DNA of 64,000 nucleotides from Melampsora larici-populina 98AG31 (GCF_000204055.1 NW_006768809.1:74691-138690), one strand, 5' to 3'; shown: positions 1-11,060, counted from the first letter of the stretch. Notes: generated from the letters alone by a model not told the origin. A program made the numbers and translations.

Positions 1-20
1 TATGTTTGAGTGGGGGATAT

Positions 21-950
21 GGAAAAGGCCCTGTAGGCCTGTCAGCACTGTGACAGGCCTACAGTGCCTTCAAACCACTCGATCACCGAGTGATCGAGTG
101 GTTTGGAGGCCCACAGGCCTAGTTTCCACTCGATCACTCAGTGATTGAGTGGAAAAGGCACTGCAGGCCTGTCAGCACTGTGACAGGCCTACAGTGCCTT
201 CAAACCACTCGATCACCGAGTGATTGAGTGGTTTAGAGCCCAACAGGCCTGTTTTCCACTCGATCACTCGGTGATCGAGTGGAAAAGGCCCTGTAGGCCT
301 GTCACAGGCCTGACAGGCCTACAGAGGCTCTAGGTGGTCACTCCATCGCACGATCACTCGGTGATTGTGCGGTGGCTGGGTAGACCACCTAAATCCTAGG
401 TGGTCTACCTTTTAGAGTCAGACTGCCTAGGAGCTAGGTGGTCCAGGCATTGACTAGACCACCTAAGGTCCCAGGTACTATACCTTTTAAATTTAGTGAC
501 TCAAACTTTAAAAGGTACAGTAACTGGGACCTTAACGGTCCAAGGTACTTGGAAACCACTTGATCACTGAGTGATCGAGTGGAAAATGGGGCTGTCAAGT
601 TTGACCGCCTAAGCGCTAGGTGGTCAAACTTCAAAAGTAAGGCCACCTAGCAGTTAGGCGGCCAGGCCATCGCACAATCACCCAGTCATTGTGTGATGAA
701 GCTACAGTCGGTCTGGGGCCAAGTTCAACATCTTTTTGGCCCCAGGCTCCGTCGCACAATTACTGAGTGATTGTGCGATGGCCGGGCCACCTAACATCTA
801 GGTGGCCTTACTTTTAAAGTTTGACCACCTAGTCCTTAGGTGGCCTTGTCATTGCAGAATCACTCAGTGATTGTGTGATGAGGCTATGGTCAGCTCGGGG
901 CCAAGTTCAACATCTTTTTGGCCCTGGGCTCCATTGCACGGTATGACTTG
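21..950. repeat. palindrome-dense repeat tract
   Basis: Nested perfect or near-perfect inverted repeats follow one another for more than 900 bp. One example is CCACTCGATCAC-CGA-GTGATCGAGTGG at 75-101. A 130-bp unit containing GTCAGCACTG recurs at 41 and 171. From about 340 the palindrome cores change (GCACGATCAC, TAGACCACCTA, GGTGGTC) but the architecture is kept, and a segment carrying AAGTTCAACATCTTTTTGGC occurs twice (about 710 and 900). No coding potential is seen. The tract could be a foldback transposon or a satellite-like array able to form cruciforms. It runs to the left edge of the window, so its true length is unknown. Confidence 0.8.
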
Positions 951-1556
951 TGATATTCTTTTTAAAGCCTATATCTCCATGGCGAAGACTAGCACCACCA
1001 AGCTGACAGTTGTAGGGGAGGATGAAAATTGAATGGAACTTGAGTGAATGTTTTGTATAATCTATGTTTTTTTTTGCTATGGTCACAAAAAATTCTTATG
1101 TATGCAATGTCAACCATCATTGGGTCTTGAGTGATGACTCTTTTGGCCCATCAACATTTGTATGCACCATATGTTTAAATGTTAGATATTTAAACATATC
1201 AACTGTAATGTGTAAGGCTACATGTGCATACACAGTGTAATGGCTGACCACAACTCAGCCACCATTCGAGTGCAAGCATTTAACCAGTCCTGTGTTCTCT
1301 GATTCTTCTGATATTATTATTGAAAACCATTCTGTCCGCTTCCTTCAATTCTTTGAATCAACCAAGGTAATATTTGTTGTTCCTTTGTCTTCCCATTACT
1401 TCCATACACTTCAGGAAGATGAAGATAGAACATATAAGAACCATGAAGAATCCACAAGAAGCTGATACTAATTGATTCAAGATTGATACATGAAACCTCA
1501 AACTAATCAAAATTTATCAAACATTTTTGTTAACCGCAAAAGAAGACTCATATAAT
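951..1556. other. no gene seen
   Basis: AT-rich sequence between the palindromic tract and the tandem duplication. I see no convincing open reading frame, RNA gene or terminal repeat. Confidence 0.6.
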
Positions 1557-2010
1557 TCAAAAGATTTACAGCTCAAGGTTATTCACATTGACTCATGGAA
1601 GACGGAAGTACTTGAGATACATGCAGAGATGTTTATGTCTCGTGAAGGGCAGGGCAAATGACTGAGGGGACCCCCAACTACCAGCCTAACCCTTTGCTAA
1701 ATGTATCTCAGGGCTTCCTGATTCCAATCCTCAAGAAATTACTTTATCAATCATTCCTTCAAACAATTATTCATTAATGCAAATTAACTTATATCAAAAG
1801 ACTTACAGCTCAAGGTTATTCACATTGACTCATGGAAGACGGAAGTACTTGAGATACATGCAGAGATGTTTATGTCTCGTGAAGGGCAGGGCAAGTGACC
1901 GAGGGGACCCCCAAATACCAGCCTAACCCTTTACTAAATGTATCTTGGTGCTTCCTGATTTCAATCCTCAAGAAATTACTTTATCAATCATTTCTTCAAA
2001 CAATTATTCA
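1557..2010. repeat. direct duplication, 217-bp unit, 237-bp period
   Basis: Two near-identical copies (1557-1773 and 1794-2010) share CTCAAGGTTATTCACATTGA and the rest of the unit with about ten substitutions. They are separated by 20 bp of unrelated sequence. Neither copy shows a conserved reading frame. The origin is unknown; it may be a duplicated piece of a larger repeat. Confidence 0.85.
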
Positions 2011-2180
2011 TAAATTTATATATTCATGTAATTCATACTCAATCATTCAATCCATCAAATATTTAATCACTCATTGTTTATTCACTTTATTCATTATTTC
2101 ATTGCATCCCCACGCAAATTAAGAAATCTTGATTTTTTGATGAGCATTCCACTAATCAAAACAATGTTTTTCTTACGTAG

Positions 2181-3288
2181 ATGCCAAAACCAGTATCAGA
2201 CCTCAGAAAGCAAGACCTTGCGGAGTACCAAAAGAGGAAGAAGGCTCAACAACACAATGCCAAACAGGATCCAGTCCGGGATGTTCAAAGAGAATGTGTC
2301 AGTCAAAGAATTAAAGCAGGAATCAAAGACCGGTTTGGCTTGCCTGAGGACTGTGATGTTTTCCAAGTTCCTCAATCTGGGGACAGGAAAGAGCAAGTAG
2401 TTACCTATGGAACTGTTCTACTTGTGAATCTGGCTGAAAATAAGCTTATACACCCATTCCGATATTTGTTGTCGCTCACAATTTTGAAAAGAAAAAGTTC
2501 ATGAGCTCAAAACCTAAGTTTTAACTGGTTAAAACCCAAAAATTGGCTGTATTTCCTTGAATTACAGCCAATTTCAAAGTTTTATCGAGTAAAAACTTAG
2601 GTTTCACCGAGTTTCACTTTTTCTTTTTCAAAACAGAGCAACAAGAAATATCGGAATGGCTGTATGTGTTGCTAGGTTCAACAAAGAGGTCAAGTCCCTC
2701 AAGCTTTATGTTGTATTTGCATGGCTGACAATTCTTGCTGCAGGACCCCGCCAGCAATGACCCTGCAGAAGTGAAACTTTGCAAAGACTTTTAAAGGGCT
2801 AACAAGATCATGCAGCAACACTTTGAAGCCCTGGGTGTAATCAAGGAAAATTGTGCAGTCAAGATGGGACCGCTCAACGAGCCGCAAGGTACTATGAGAG
2901 CATTTGGTCACAGATCATCTGAGTGTGCTGGACAATATCAAAGCGGAACAGTCATTGGTTTGTTTATCTTCACCTTTTCACATGAGGATCTTTCCAGAAA
3001 CTTAATATGTTCCACGTTTTAACACCCGCAATCTATGCCAAAAATTCAGCTACCAGCGAGGATCCAGCCAAACTAGACAAGGATGAAGCCCACCAAGATG
3101 AACGTCCTTGGGTGGTGGACGTTCATGATGAAAGGAAATGTTCTTTATCTCTATTTGTGTATGATTCCAGCAAGAAAATGGCAGAAGAGACTGATGCCCC
3201 GTGTGATCAAGATGATAATTTTGTGAGCAAAGTGTTTTTGTATTGTTTTGAAATTCTTAAGAGCAACAAATTTTGGAATACAAGTTGA
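2181..3288 (+). pseudogene. degenerate multi-exon gene, unassigned
   Basis: Three coding-like segments lie in order: 2181-2398 (starts MPKPVSDLRKQDLAEYQ, hydrophilic and basic), about 2744-2957 (contains ALGVIKENCAVKMGPLNEP) and about 3047-3288 (acidic, DERPWVVDVHDERK). An intron from GTTTGT near 2958 to TTCAG at about 3046 would join the last two. The middle segment has an in-frame TAA at 2792-2794, so the gene is probably dead. A foldback element sits between the first two segments. I do not recognise the family. It converges on the alpha-kinase remnant on the opposite strand. Confidence 0.4.
2454..2659. mobile_element. foldback MITE, about 206 bp
   Basis: The two halves are inverted copies of each other. 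CCATTCCGATATTTGTTGT at the left matches the complement of ACAAGAAATATCGGAATGG at the right, and the pairing continues through AAACCTAAGTTTT and AATTGGCTGTA to a short AT-rich loop near 2555. It lies inside the probable intron of the degenerate gene at 2181-3288. It has no coding capacity. Whether it is a hairpin MITE or a foldback element cannot be told from one copy. Confidence 0.75.
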
Positions 3289-3311
3289 AATGAAAGAATT
3301 TACTCCTCATT

Positions 3312-3914
3312 TTACACCATGTGCTGATCTCTTGCTGGAATATGAGTTTGTTCCCCAGATTTACCTCCATACAACAGCTCCATCTCCTCCCATATACTTA
3401 ATTGTGCTATTTTTGGGTGGAGCAACCCAAAGTGCTTGCATATCCTATTGCATTCGTGCTGGGTATAGAAGTTCTCCAAGCCTTTCCTTCCAGTGTTTCC
3501 GTTGCATCAAGCCTTACTGGGTTATGGGTGAAACAAACAGTCAGGCAAACATTTTGCATACAAGCACCAATCTACTTACTTGCTTGGATCCACAATCAAA
3601 GGGTCTGTCAATACCAAACCCACCCCCTGAAGATCTGCAACCATTCTTCTTACGTTATAGTGTTTATGAGACCAATGACTGAGAGCTTGCATTACATCAT
3701 TGACAAAAGGACTTTCAGAACCCCGGAGTTCAAAGTTGTGATTGCTGGTATACTTGCGGTATTGTGTAACATCAAGTACTTCTTCAAAGAAATAAGCACA
3801 TTCAGTGGTAGCACCGCTTCCTGCATAGACCGGAAAGTTTTGAACCATTGGGAAAATAAAACATGGGATTGAGCAAGCTTGAAGAAAGTGTATTGATTCA
3901 TTTGACTCACACAA
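3312..3914 (-). pseudogene. alpha-type protein kinase fragment with in-frame stop
   Basis: The C-terminal half of an alpha-kinase (eEF2K/MHCK-like) domain. Exon 3580-3914 encodes YRKYTSNHNFELRG and then ALSHWSHKHYN...MVADLQGVGLVLTDPLIVD, matching the conserved FSH...DLQGVG...LTDP block. A 63-bp intron (GTAAGT...CCCAG, 3517-3579) leads in frame to a second exon with GNTGRKGLENFYTQHECN, the zinc-binding HxCNxxC region, ending at TAA 3312-3314. The second exon carries TGA at 3507-3509, just before GNTGRKGL. The N-lobe with the catalytic lysine is missing upstream, where a minisatellite begins. Most likely a 5'-truncated, dead copy of a family expanded in rusts. Confidence 0.75.
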
Positions 3915-3929
3915 ATGTTGAAGAGAAGA

Positions 3930-4395
3930 TCGAAGCCAATTGAAGAATACTAAAGAATATCAAAGGAGATCGAGGGATATCAAAGATGATTGAAGATGAT
4001 TGAAGATGATTGAAGCCGATTGAAGAATACAAAAGAAGCGGATTTAATCCAATTGAAGAATACTAGAGAAGAAGATTGAAGCCGATTGATGAATACTCAA
4101 GGAGATTGAAGCCGATTGAAGAATACTAAAGAAGATTGAAGGTATCAAAGAAGATTACAGACGATTGAAGCCGATTGACAAATACTAAAGAAGATGGAAG
4201 CCGATCCAAGAAGATTGAAGTAGGGTGAAGCCAATCAAAGAAGGGTGAAGAAGATGGAAGCCGATTGAAGAAGATAAAGAAGATTGAAGCTGATAAAAGA
4301 AGATTAAAGAGGATTCAAGCCAATCCAAGAAGATTGAAGAAGGGTGAAGACGATCAAAGAATGATGAAGAAGAGTGACGACAATCAAAGAAGTTC
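3930..4395. repeat. minisatellite, GAAGATTGAAGCCGATTGAA type
   Basis: A purine-rich degenerate tandem array whose unit is close to GAAGATTGAAGCCGATTGAA with variants ending GAATACTAAA. Units drift from about 20 to 30 bp and shade into AGAAGATGGAAGCCGAT versions toward the right. Open frames across it on both strands are artefacts of the repeat. It abuts the truncated 5' end of the alpha-kinase remnant. Confidence 0.85.
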
Positions 4396-4744
4396 AGTGT
4401 AGTGTAGGTTTTGTTGAACAAGGTGGATGGGTGGAGACTATGACAAAAGATGGATGAATGTGGATGAATGACTGGCCAATATAAGATGATCGGTGATGGT
4501 GTGTGGTGTATGGGTTGTGTGATTGGTTGAGAGGTACAGAGGTGGTTTGTACAATTTTCATCATCTAATGTGAAGTTTTCATCTTTGGCGTTTATGGTTT
4601 GTTAATTGTTGTTTTTTGATTATCAACATTTGTTTTTTGATTTTCGACTTTTGTTTTTTTGATTTTTGATTTTTGATTTCCTCCTTTGTGGCTTTCCTGG
4701 TACTTTTTGTGTCAATGCGACAATGGGGTGACAAATGTTGAGTT
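4396..4744. other. GT/T-rich low-complexity stretch, no gene
   Basis: After the minisatellite the sequence is rich in TGGATG and TTTTTGATTTTTGA motifs. No gene is seen. Confidence 0.6.
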
Positions 4745-6287
4745 TCAAGTTGTAAATCTACTGAAATTTGGGCCGTAACCTGGTCTGAAAGGGGTCTCTG
4801 CCATGACTTTTACTCCAGTACAGGGGTTTTTGCCCTGTATTTGAGTATTTTCTGTAGTTTTGTCTTTGATTTTTGAATTTTGCACCCGGGAATTGTGATT
4901 TTCGTTTTTGATTTTTGCATTGTCACCTTGACACCTCTTGCATTCGGTACGGAAGTGTCCGGGTTCCAACTTGCCACAAGCAGGTGGAATTGTAGATTGA
5001 AGTGTTCCTTCAATATGTGGAGCTGAATGAGTGACAGAGGAAGGATAATGATTAGTAAGTAGAATTAGGAATGATTAATTGAAGGTAACTTACCTGTCGT
5101 ATAATTTTGCCGATTTCGAAGTTCATTAGCTTCTCCATTGAGTGATTTTTGGACTTTCCGCTGTGTCTTCACAAACGACCCTGGTACAAGTCATGGGAGA
5201 CTTTTCTCAAATTGACTAGGTGCTCAAAAACTGGTACATATTGATTGAGCTCTTCTTGGCTAAGTGGTTCTATGGCCAAAGCCGGGGTTTTAGTAGACGT
5301 CTCTTCAAGCGGAAGACAAGGGTTAATTCCCAGAGGTGTCTTAGTAAGTGCATAGGCCTTGCTAGTGGCCACACATAATCTCTTGAATAGACGAGGAGTG
5401 AAAACTTCATGTTCTTCATCGTTGCAGGAGGACCATGTGGAGCCAACAATCACATTACACTCCTTAAAGCCAGTTGATACACCTTTGGGTGGCACTGACA
5501 AAATTAAAGAATTGAAGTCATTTAGTGACAAATTTATATGGCGCATTAATTGTGCTTACTGGGAGTTTTTGTGGCCGCAATGCTGTAGGTATGATAGTGC
5601 AGTTAGTATACATGTTGGGCTCCCAAGATAAGGGTCCCTTGAGTCTAGTAAGGATATTTGTAGGATTAGTTGAATGACATTTGGTCAAAGGAGGTGAGGG
5701 TAAGGTATTTTACTTACAAAGCTCCATCCAAAAGTTGTCGGCTGCACTTCAGCACTAGGCACAGCATCATCTTGTCCAATTCATAGTTGGATTGTAGAGC
5801 CTGCGCTTCATATATACAAACCAGAGGCAGATATATGGTTGTTCTTTGGAATGGTTAGGGAGGCCAGCTCTTTTTCAGCGCGCCACATGCCCCACTCTTG
5901 TCCCAAGGCTTGGTAGTTGCTAAAGTTGGGTACTGTATCATCAACGTCAGCATCTTGAGCGTTATCATTGTCAAGTGTTGTGTTTTCAATTTCGTGATCT
6001 TCTTGTACAATTTCATCATCATCGTCTTCATTGGGTCATGCTTGTTTGCGGGGGCGGGTTATTCCTTGAGCTTGAGGTTGACTTTGGGTTGCTCGATGTT
6101 GGCGCACGGTTGTAGTGATAGGCAGAGGGTTGTGTTAAGTGGTAGGTCAAGTTGTAGGTCGAGTGATAGGTCGAACAATAGAGGCAGGCAACTGCCATTT
6201 GCTGCCAGTGTCGCTTAGAGATTCACAGTCAGGACTAGGAGGAGGTGGTGAGGAGGCTGCCCAAGCCCTTTGAAGTCCAGGTCGCAT
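4745..6287 (-). pseudogene. decayed multi-exon gene, unassigned (possibly transposon-derived)
   Basis: Reading the minus strand from ATG 6285-6287 gives MRPGLQRAWAASSPPPPSPD, then a proline-rich region with in-frame stops at 6147-6149 (TGA), 6135-6137 (TAA) and 6036-6038 (TGA), an acidic run DDDDEIVQEDHEIE, and QALGQEWGMWRAEKELASL. A one-base shift near 5845 leads into LPLVCIYEAQALQSNYELDK, then a plausible GTAAGT intron near 5720. Further segments (5169-5546; KTQRKVQKSLNGEANELRN at about 5105-5185; a cysteine-bearing GHFRTECKRCQGDNA segment ending 4745) follow with another frameshift. The style recalls KDZ-type transposases, but I cannot confirm the family. Confidence 0.5.
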
Positions 6288-6359
6288 GTTGGCAATTAAG
6301 TTTGAAAGAATGTGTAGTTTCTACTTGAAGATGGATGATGGCGGATGGGATGGTTGGAG

Positions 6360-6790
6360 TGGATGATTGATGAGGAGTCAACTTGTGAGTAGGGATGGGA
6401 GCTCTCGTAGTGTTATCTGGTAGTGTTAGGTCACGAGTTTACATAAAATGAGGTTCTACGGTGTATAGGTAGTGAGTTTTTGGTCTGGGGTGGTAATTTT
6501 ACTTGATGAGGTGGTGATTCTTTAGATGTGGTGGTGAGTTTTTTGATTCGACAGTGACTGTTTTGGTGTGATAGTAATTTTTTCATGTGGTGGTGAGATT
6601 TTTAATGTGGTAGTGATATTGGTAAGGTGATGGTAATTTTGTTGATCCAATGGTTATATTTGTGTGAGATGGTAAGTTTGGGCTGATCCGATGGTGAGTT
6701 TTTTGTGTAGTGGTGAGATTTGAATTTGTGATGGTGAGGTTTGTGCTGAGGTAGTGAGATTATTGCTACAGTGGTACTTCTTTTTGCTTA
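6360..6790. repeat. degenerate GTGGTGAGATTTTT tandem repeat
   Basis: Many imperfect copies of a 20-30 bp unit of the form GTGGTGAGTTTTTGAT / GATGGTAATTTTG. No gene is evident in it. It lies between the decayed gene and the MITE/Harbinger cluster. Confidence 0.7.
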
Positions 6791-6815
6791 GGAAATTACG
6801 GTACTCAAAGTTGTG

Positions 6816-6988
6816 TATACTTTGCCGTGTATAGTTTTTTTTTTTTTTGAAGCTAGACACAACCCGGAAAAAGTATATCTTTTGTTCAAAGCTCAAAAAT
6901 ATGTACTTCTGAGCCAGAAACATAGTTTTTCCTGGTCGTGTGTATGTAGTTGTGAAAAAGAAAAAAAAACTATGTGCGGCAAAGTATA
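6816..6988. mobile_element. foldback MITE, 173 bp, TA-flanked
   Basis: Inverted termini TATACTTTGCCGTGTATAG (6816 onward) and its near complement CTATGTGCGGCAAAGTATA (ending 6988). The pairing continues inward through T/A runs and CCGGAAAAA / TTTTTCCTGG. A TA at each end would fit a TA target duplication (Tc1/mariner-like). It ends exactly where the Harbinger terminus begins at 6989. No coding sequence. Confidence 0.7.
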
Positions 6989-7043
6989 GCCGTTCTCAAA
7001 GTTGACCCGGTTTTGAAAAACCCGGTTGACCCAGTTGATTTTT
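6989..7043 (+). repeat. left TIR of Harbinger 1
   Basis: A 55-bp terminal inverted repeat, GCCGTTCTCAAAGTTGACCC..., identical to the complement of the right end. Confidence 0.92.
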
Positions 7044-7131
7044 ACACTGGGTCAACTGGGTACGTGTAATTAAAAAAAACACCCTTTTTGTTTCTCTTGC
7101 GCAACTCTTTTGACTCAACACCTCAGCAAAC

Positions 7132-8947
7132 ATGCCTGCAAAGCGGAGAACCAAAGTCACGGAATCTCAATTGCCTCAAAATAATTCCCATATACACCCA
7201 AACCTGCTGTCGAATTCAACTTTAACCTCGCCAAATACCGTCCAATCGCCGAACGCAAATCTATCAAGTTTCACACCGATTTCGGCCGTTGGAAGTCCAG
7301 GTGTATTGCTTTCGCCCTCTGCGTCTTTATCAGGTACCGACTTGTTTCGTTTGGGTCAAGTTTTGGCAACAACTGCCATCTCCAGCGCTTTAACCCCTAT
7401 TCAGAGTCTGTTGGCCATCTCAAATTTGACTCCGCCATCTCTCCTTACCTCAAACTCAATTTCGTCTTCTCTCAATCTGGGGTCTCTTCAAACTTCAGGA
7501 CTATCGTCAAATAACTCTATGAACAAGACTAGCTCAGTAATGAACAAGACCACCTCAGTTTCAGTACCTGCCAAACGAGGACGAGGAAGACCAAAAAAAT
7601 CTGATACACAAGCAAGACCAAAAGATTCTGAAAGTGATTCAGAGGATAAGGCAATCCAGGCTTCATGGTTCGAAAAGCAAACTGACGGCTATTCCGACAT
7701 GGACCTCATTGCACTATGGTGTTCTGATTCTGACAACTTCACCCGTTGGCGCGACAGGATCCCTGGTAAGAGAGCGGTTGCTGGAATCATTGCTGCTCAC
7801 CTGAAAGACATGAATCATCGTGAAAGACCTGCAAAAGAAGTTGAAAAGAAGGTAAAATTTCTCTTCATTGTTCTTTCCAATGTTGAATATTGACATAGAT
7901 TGTACGACTGCAGGTGCGAATGCTGGAGGCTAAGTTCAAAGCCGCTCAATCCAAATTTAAGAACACCGGCGAAGGAATTCTGGACCGCGAGGATTGGGTT
8001 AAGAAGCTGAAAGAGATGAAAGTTGTTTCAGTGTCTATGGATAGTGATGGCGAAGAGACTATAACGCGTAACATCTACGAAAGCGGTCAGAAACGTACTC
8101 GTAAGGGTGATCTTGGTGATAGTCCTATAGGTATGTACAGTTTTTCTTATTAAAGTTGATCACCGAACTGATCCTGTTTCGCATCTGAAGAGCAAGCTTT
8201 ATCATTATGCCCTTGGTATTGCATCTTGGAACCTGTGATGTTGGAACAACCTAACATTGTGCCCGAATCGACTCGAGATTCCTTAGGGAATAGTTCGTTC
8301 AGCAACCTAGCCTCTGATTTGAATCTCAATCGCCTCAGTAACTACTCATTTGGTGAAGAAGATTTGCAAGATGGAGAAGACATCAACGCCATCAGCAATC
8401 CGTTTATAGAGAATGATGGCAGCGTGGAAGATGTCAATCAACAAGGTTCACAATCACCGTCCTCTCAAAGACCAAGCAAAAGTAAGCATTTTGATTTTTC
8501 GATTTTTGATCTTTTATTGATTGTTTCTCACCTTTCACCTTGATAGGGGCCAAACCACTTTCTAAGTCACCAATCAAGGATGTTTCACGCGACCCTTTAG
8601 GTTTACAATCCCTCATGGGGGAAATCTTACCATCAAAACACGAACGAGCCCGGAACGAAAAAAAAGAACATGAGAAAGATAAACAACAGCTCAAGTTGAA
8701 TCAAAAGATTGCTGAAGCTATCACTGAGATGTCAGCAAATCGCAAGGACGATCTTCAGCTCAAGCGCAAACAACTGAGGGCCGAACTTGCTACAAAATTG
8801 ATGGATCAGGGAATGACCTTTGATGAGGCATTCAAGAAAGCTCATATGATGTATCCAGATCGACAACAGCCAACACAAGGCAGTAGCCTCAATCAGGATC
8901 CTGAGGACTCGAGTGCTAATCCACAATCTTCATCCGAGGAAGACTAG
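7132..8947 (+). CDS. Harbinger ORF1, SANT/Myb-like DNA-binding protein
   Basis: Four exons (7132-7851, 7914-8130, 8191-8481, 8547-8947; 1629 nt, 542 aa) joined by GT...AG introns with consistent phase. Residues 1-140 are Ser/Thr/Asn-rich, followed by an AT-hook-like KRGRGRPKK. A trihelix/SANT-like block follows (LIALWCSDSDNFTRWRD, then PGKRAVAGIIAAHL and LEAKFKAAQ). The C-terminus is a charged coiled-coil segment. In PIF/Harbinger elements this second protein brings the transposase to the nucleus and to the element ends. It converges on the transposase gene, leaving about 480 bp between them. The assignment rests on architecture and similarity to the ORF at 40166-41734. Confidence 0.8.
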
Positions 8948-9424
8948 TTCAATTTAGCGACAATCTTTCAATCATCACGCTTGTATTCCTTTTATTTAAG
9001 ATCGATGTTCTGCTCTTTTAAGCTTTCCTCCTGAAGAGGTTTATCTATTTAATCAGGTACTTGGTGGATCATCGATGGGCTTATGAATATCTGGTTTTAT
9101 GATATCAAGGTTGTTACTTTTTCTTTCTAAGTTTTTAGATGTTTGATTTACAAAAACCAGTTTTTTATAAATGGTAACAATTTGTAAGATTTGATTTCAA
9201 ATAAAAAATATCTCAAGTTTTGTTTCATTCCCCTATTCTTTCACTTCAAAAGTGGTATACAGTGAGTTGATATTCCAAGGTTCCACACAGTGCGATATGG
9301 AAAGTAAGATAATACTGAGAAATGATATGAAAAATTATTTAAAATCAAAGAGCAAGTTTTGAGATCATGATAGATGAATCAAAACAGTTACTGAATTGAA
9401 AGATACAGATTGTGGGGAGATTTG
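8948..9424. other. 3' region between the convergent Harbinger genes
   Basis: AT-rich sequence holding both 3' untranslated regions. No other feature is seen. Confidence 0.6.
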
Positions 9425-11060
9425 CTAATCCAAAGTGGAGTTAAAGATTTGGAAAAGTTGCTCTCTCCTTTGATGTTCCAAATGTACATTTCCCATTGAT
9501 GCCAAACGCTCTTCTTCACCACTTGGAGATGGTTCTCGATGCACCTCCCAATCTGCTTCCTGTAGTCCCAAGGGTAAGTTTTCACCTTTACCATGCAGAA
9601 AGTTGTGAATGACACAGCATGCGGAAATCCAGGCAGCAGCTCGGCTGGCTGACTTTCTATCCTTAATGACCAGGTGCAAATCCTTCACCGACTGAGTTCG
9701 TTCCTTCAGCATTCCATTCGTATGTTCCGAGACGATTCGTTTGACACTTAAGGCATTGTTGAACTTCCTATGTGGCCGATCGAGCTCCCCATTCCTCGGA
9801 CTTTTAAAGGCAGGAACTATTCGCTTGGAAGCGCTATAGCCTGAGTCAGCAATGAGGTACTCCCCCTCGCTGAAGTAAGACTCTATATTTTTGAAAAACT
9901 ATGATAAAACATAGTCAGCAACTGATACCCCATTTATTTGAAAAGAACTCACCTCTGTTGATTTCAAGACCCGTTGATTGTGTGCTGAACCACACCAACC
10001 ATGATGAGCGTAAATGATACGCTTCTGATGATCACAAATAATGAGGGAATTCAGTGCGTAAAAAGACTTTCTACAGTAGTAATCTTCCGGGTTCTTCCGG
10101 GGAGCGAATGCAAGTGGAATCAGAGTTCCATCAATAAAACCCACACAATCTTTGAAAAAAGAATGTTCTCCTATCTCTCTTTTGATTTTCCTGCGATCTT
10201 CAGATGTCGGCCATTTGATGTACTTTTGTTGAAGATTAAGTAAAGCCCAGATGCAACGGTTCGTATAGTTGTCCACACTTCCCTCTAAAAGATTATTCAG
10301 AATGTGATCACCAAACCAAAGAATGATCAATTGTGTTCACCAAAGAATGATCAATTGAAATTACTCACCGGCCATCGAGAATAGTTTGGCAATCACCGGA
10401 CTTTGTCCACCATTTCCAGACAGGCCAAAATTTGCCATCGCGACTAATAGCTGCCATTGAACAGGAGCTTGACTGCAGTTCGAGTTGTTATGAAAAACAC
10501 AATCTCCCGAGATCTCGTTCACAAGCAACGTAAAGTTCTCCTTGGACATTCGGGCCTATTGGAGTTGAACATACACACGCTTTCAGCAATTCAGGACTTG
10601 AAAAAATAAAGTAGATGATGCTCACCACAATAGCCCATGTCCGATCAGACTCGTTGAACCATTCATCGAAGCACGCCTCCTTTTGTCTTCGGCGTGAAAA
10701 ACGTCCAATTCGAGGTACCAAATACCGTTTGGTATGAACACGATTGATCGTGTATGCCAGAATGGCTAGCATTCCTTCATCTTCCGATCGTTGACGTTTG
10801 CGAGATGTTCGTAAAGAATCCGAATTCACCATACTTGAGAGGAGTAGTTGTGATGCGAGTATCAGGAGTTCATCCCTGAAGGTCTCTTCAGGTGAATCAA
10901 GTTGATCTAAGATAATCACAGCCGCCATGATCGCCATGAAGTCACTCTGAGTTGTGCGTGATTGGTGGTTGTGGTGTGCCTGTGCCAGTGAGGCAATCTG
11001 AAGAGCAAAAAGTGCCTTCAAGTAGGCCAAGGTGTTGCGACGGAGGGTCGAGGTTGGCAT
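9425..11060 (-). CDS. PIF/Harbinger transposase (DDE_Tnp_4 type)
   Basis: Four exons (10626-11060, 10369-10555, 9953-10284, 9425-9880; 1410 nt, 469 aa) with in-phase introns. The DDE catalytic domain is recognisable: DCVGFIDGTLIPLAFAP (first Asp), GWCGSAHNQRVLKST, GEYLIADSGYSAS (second Asp) and SEHTNGMLKERTQSVKDL (Glu), then WISACCVIHNFLH. The N-terminal exon is the usual variable region, and exon 2 holds the helical LLVAMANFGLSGNGG segment. Start ATG at 11058-11060. No stop or frameshift is seen, so the element could be autonomous. Exons 2 and 3 (187 and 332 nt) match in size those of the transposase at 42426-44067. Confidence 0.9.

Noticed and set aside
3507..3509. TGA in the alpha-kinase as selenocysteine
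   Set aside because: No reason to expect selenoproteins in rusts, and the position is not a catalytic Cys; a nonsense mutation in a truncated copy is simpler.
4185..4421. Minus-strand frame with FFDRLHPSS-type repeats
   Set aside because: Generated by the minisatellite; no start context, domain or homologue pattern.
5898..6218. Hydrophobic plus-strand frame resembling a membrane protein
   Set aside because: Antisense to the acidic and proline-rich minus-strand pseudogene; hydrophobicity comes from complementing GAT/GAA codons.
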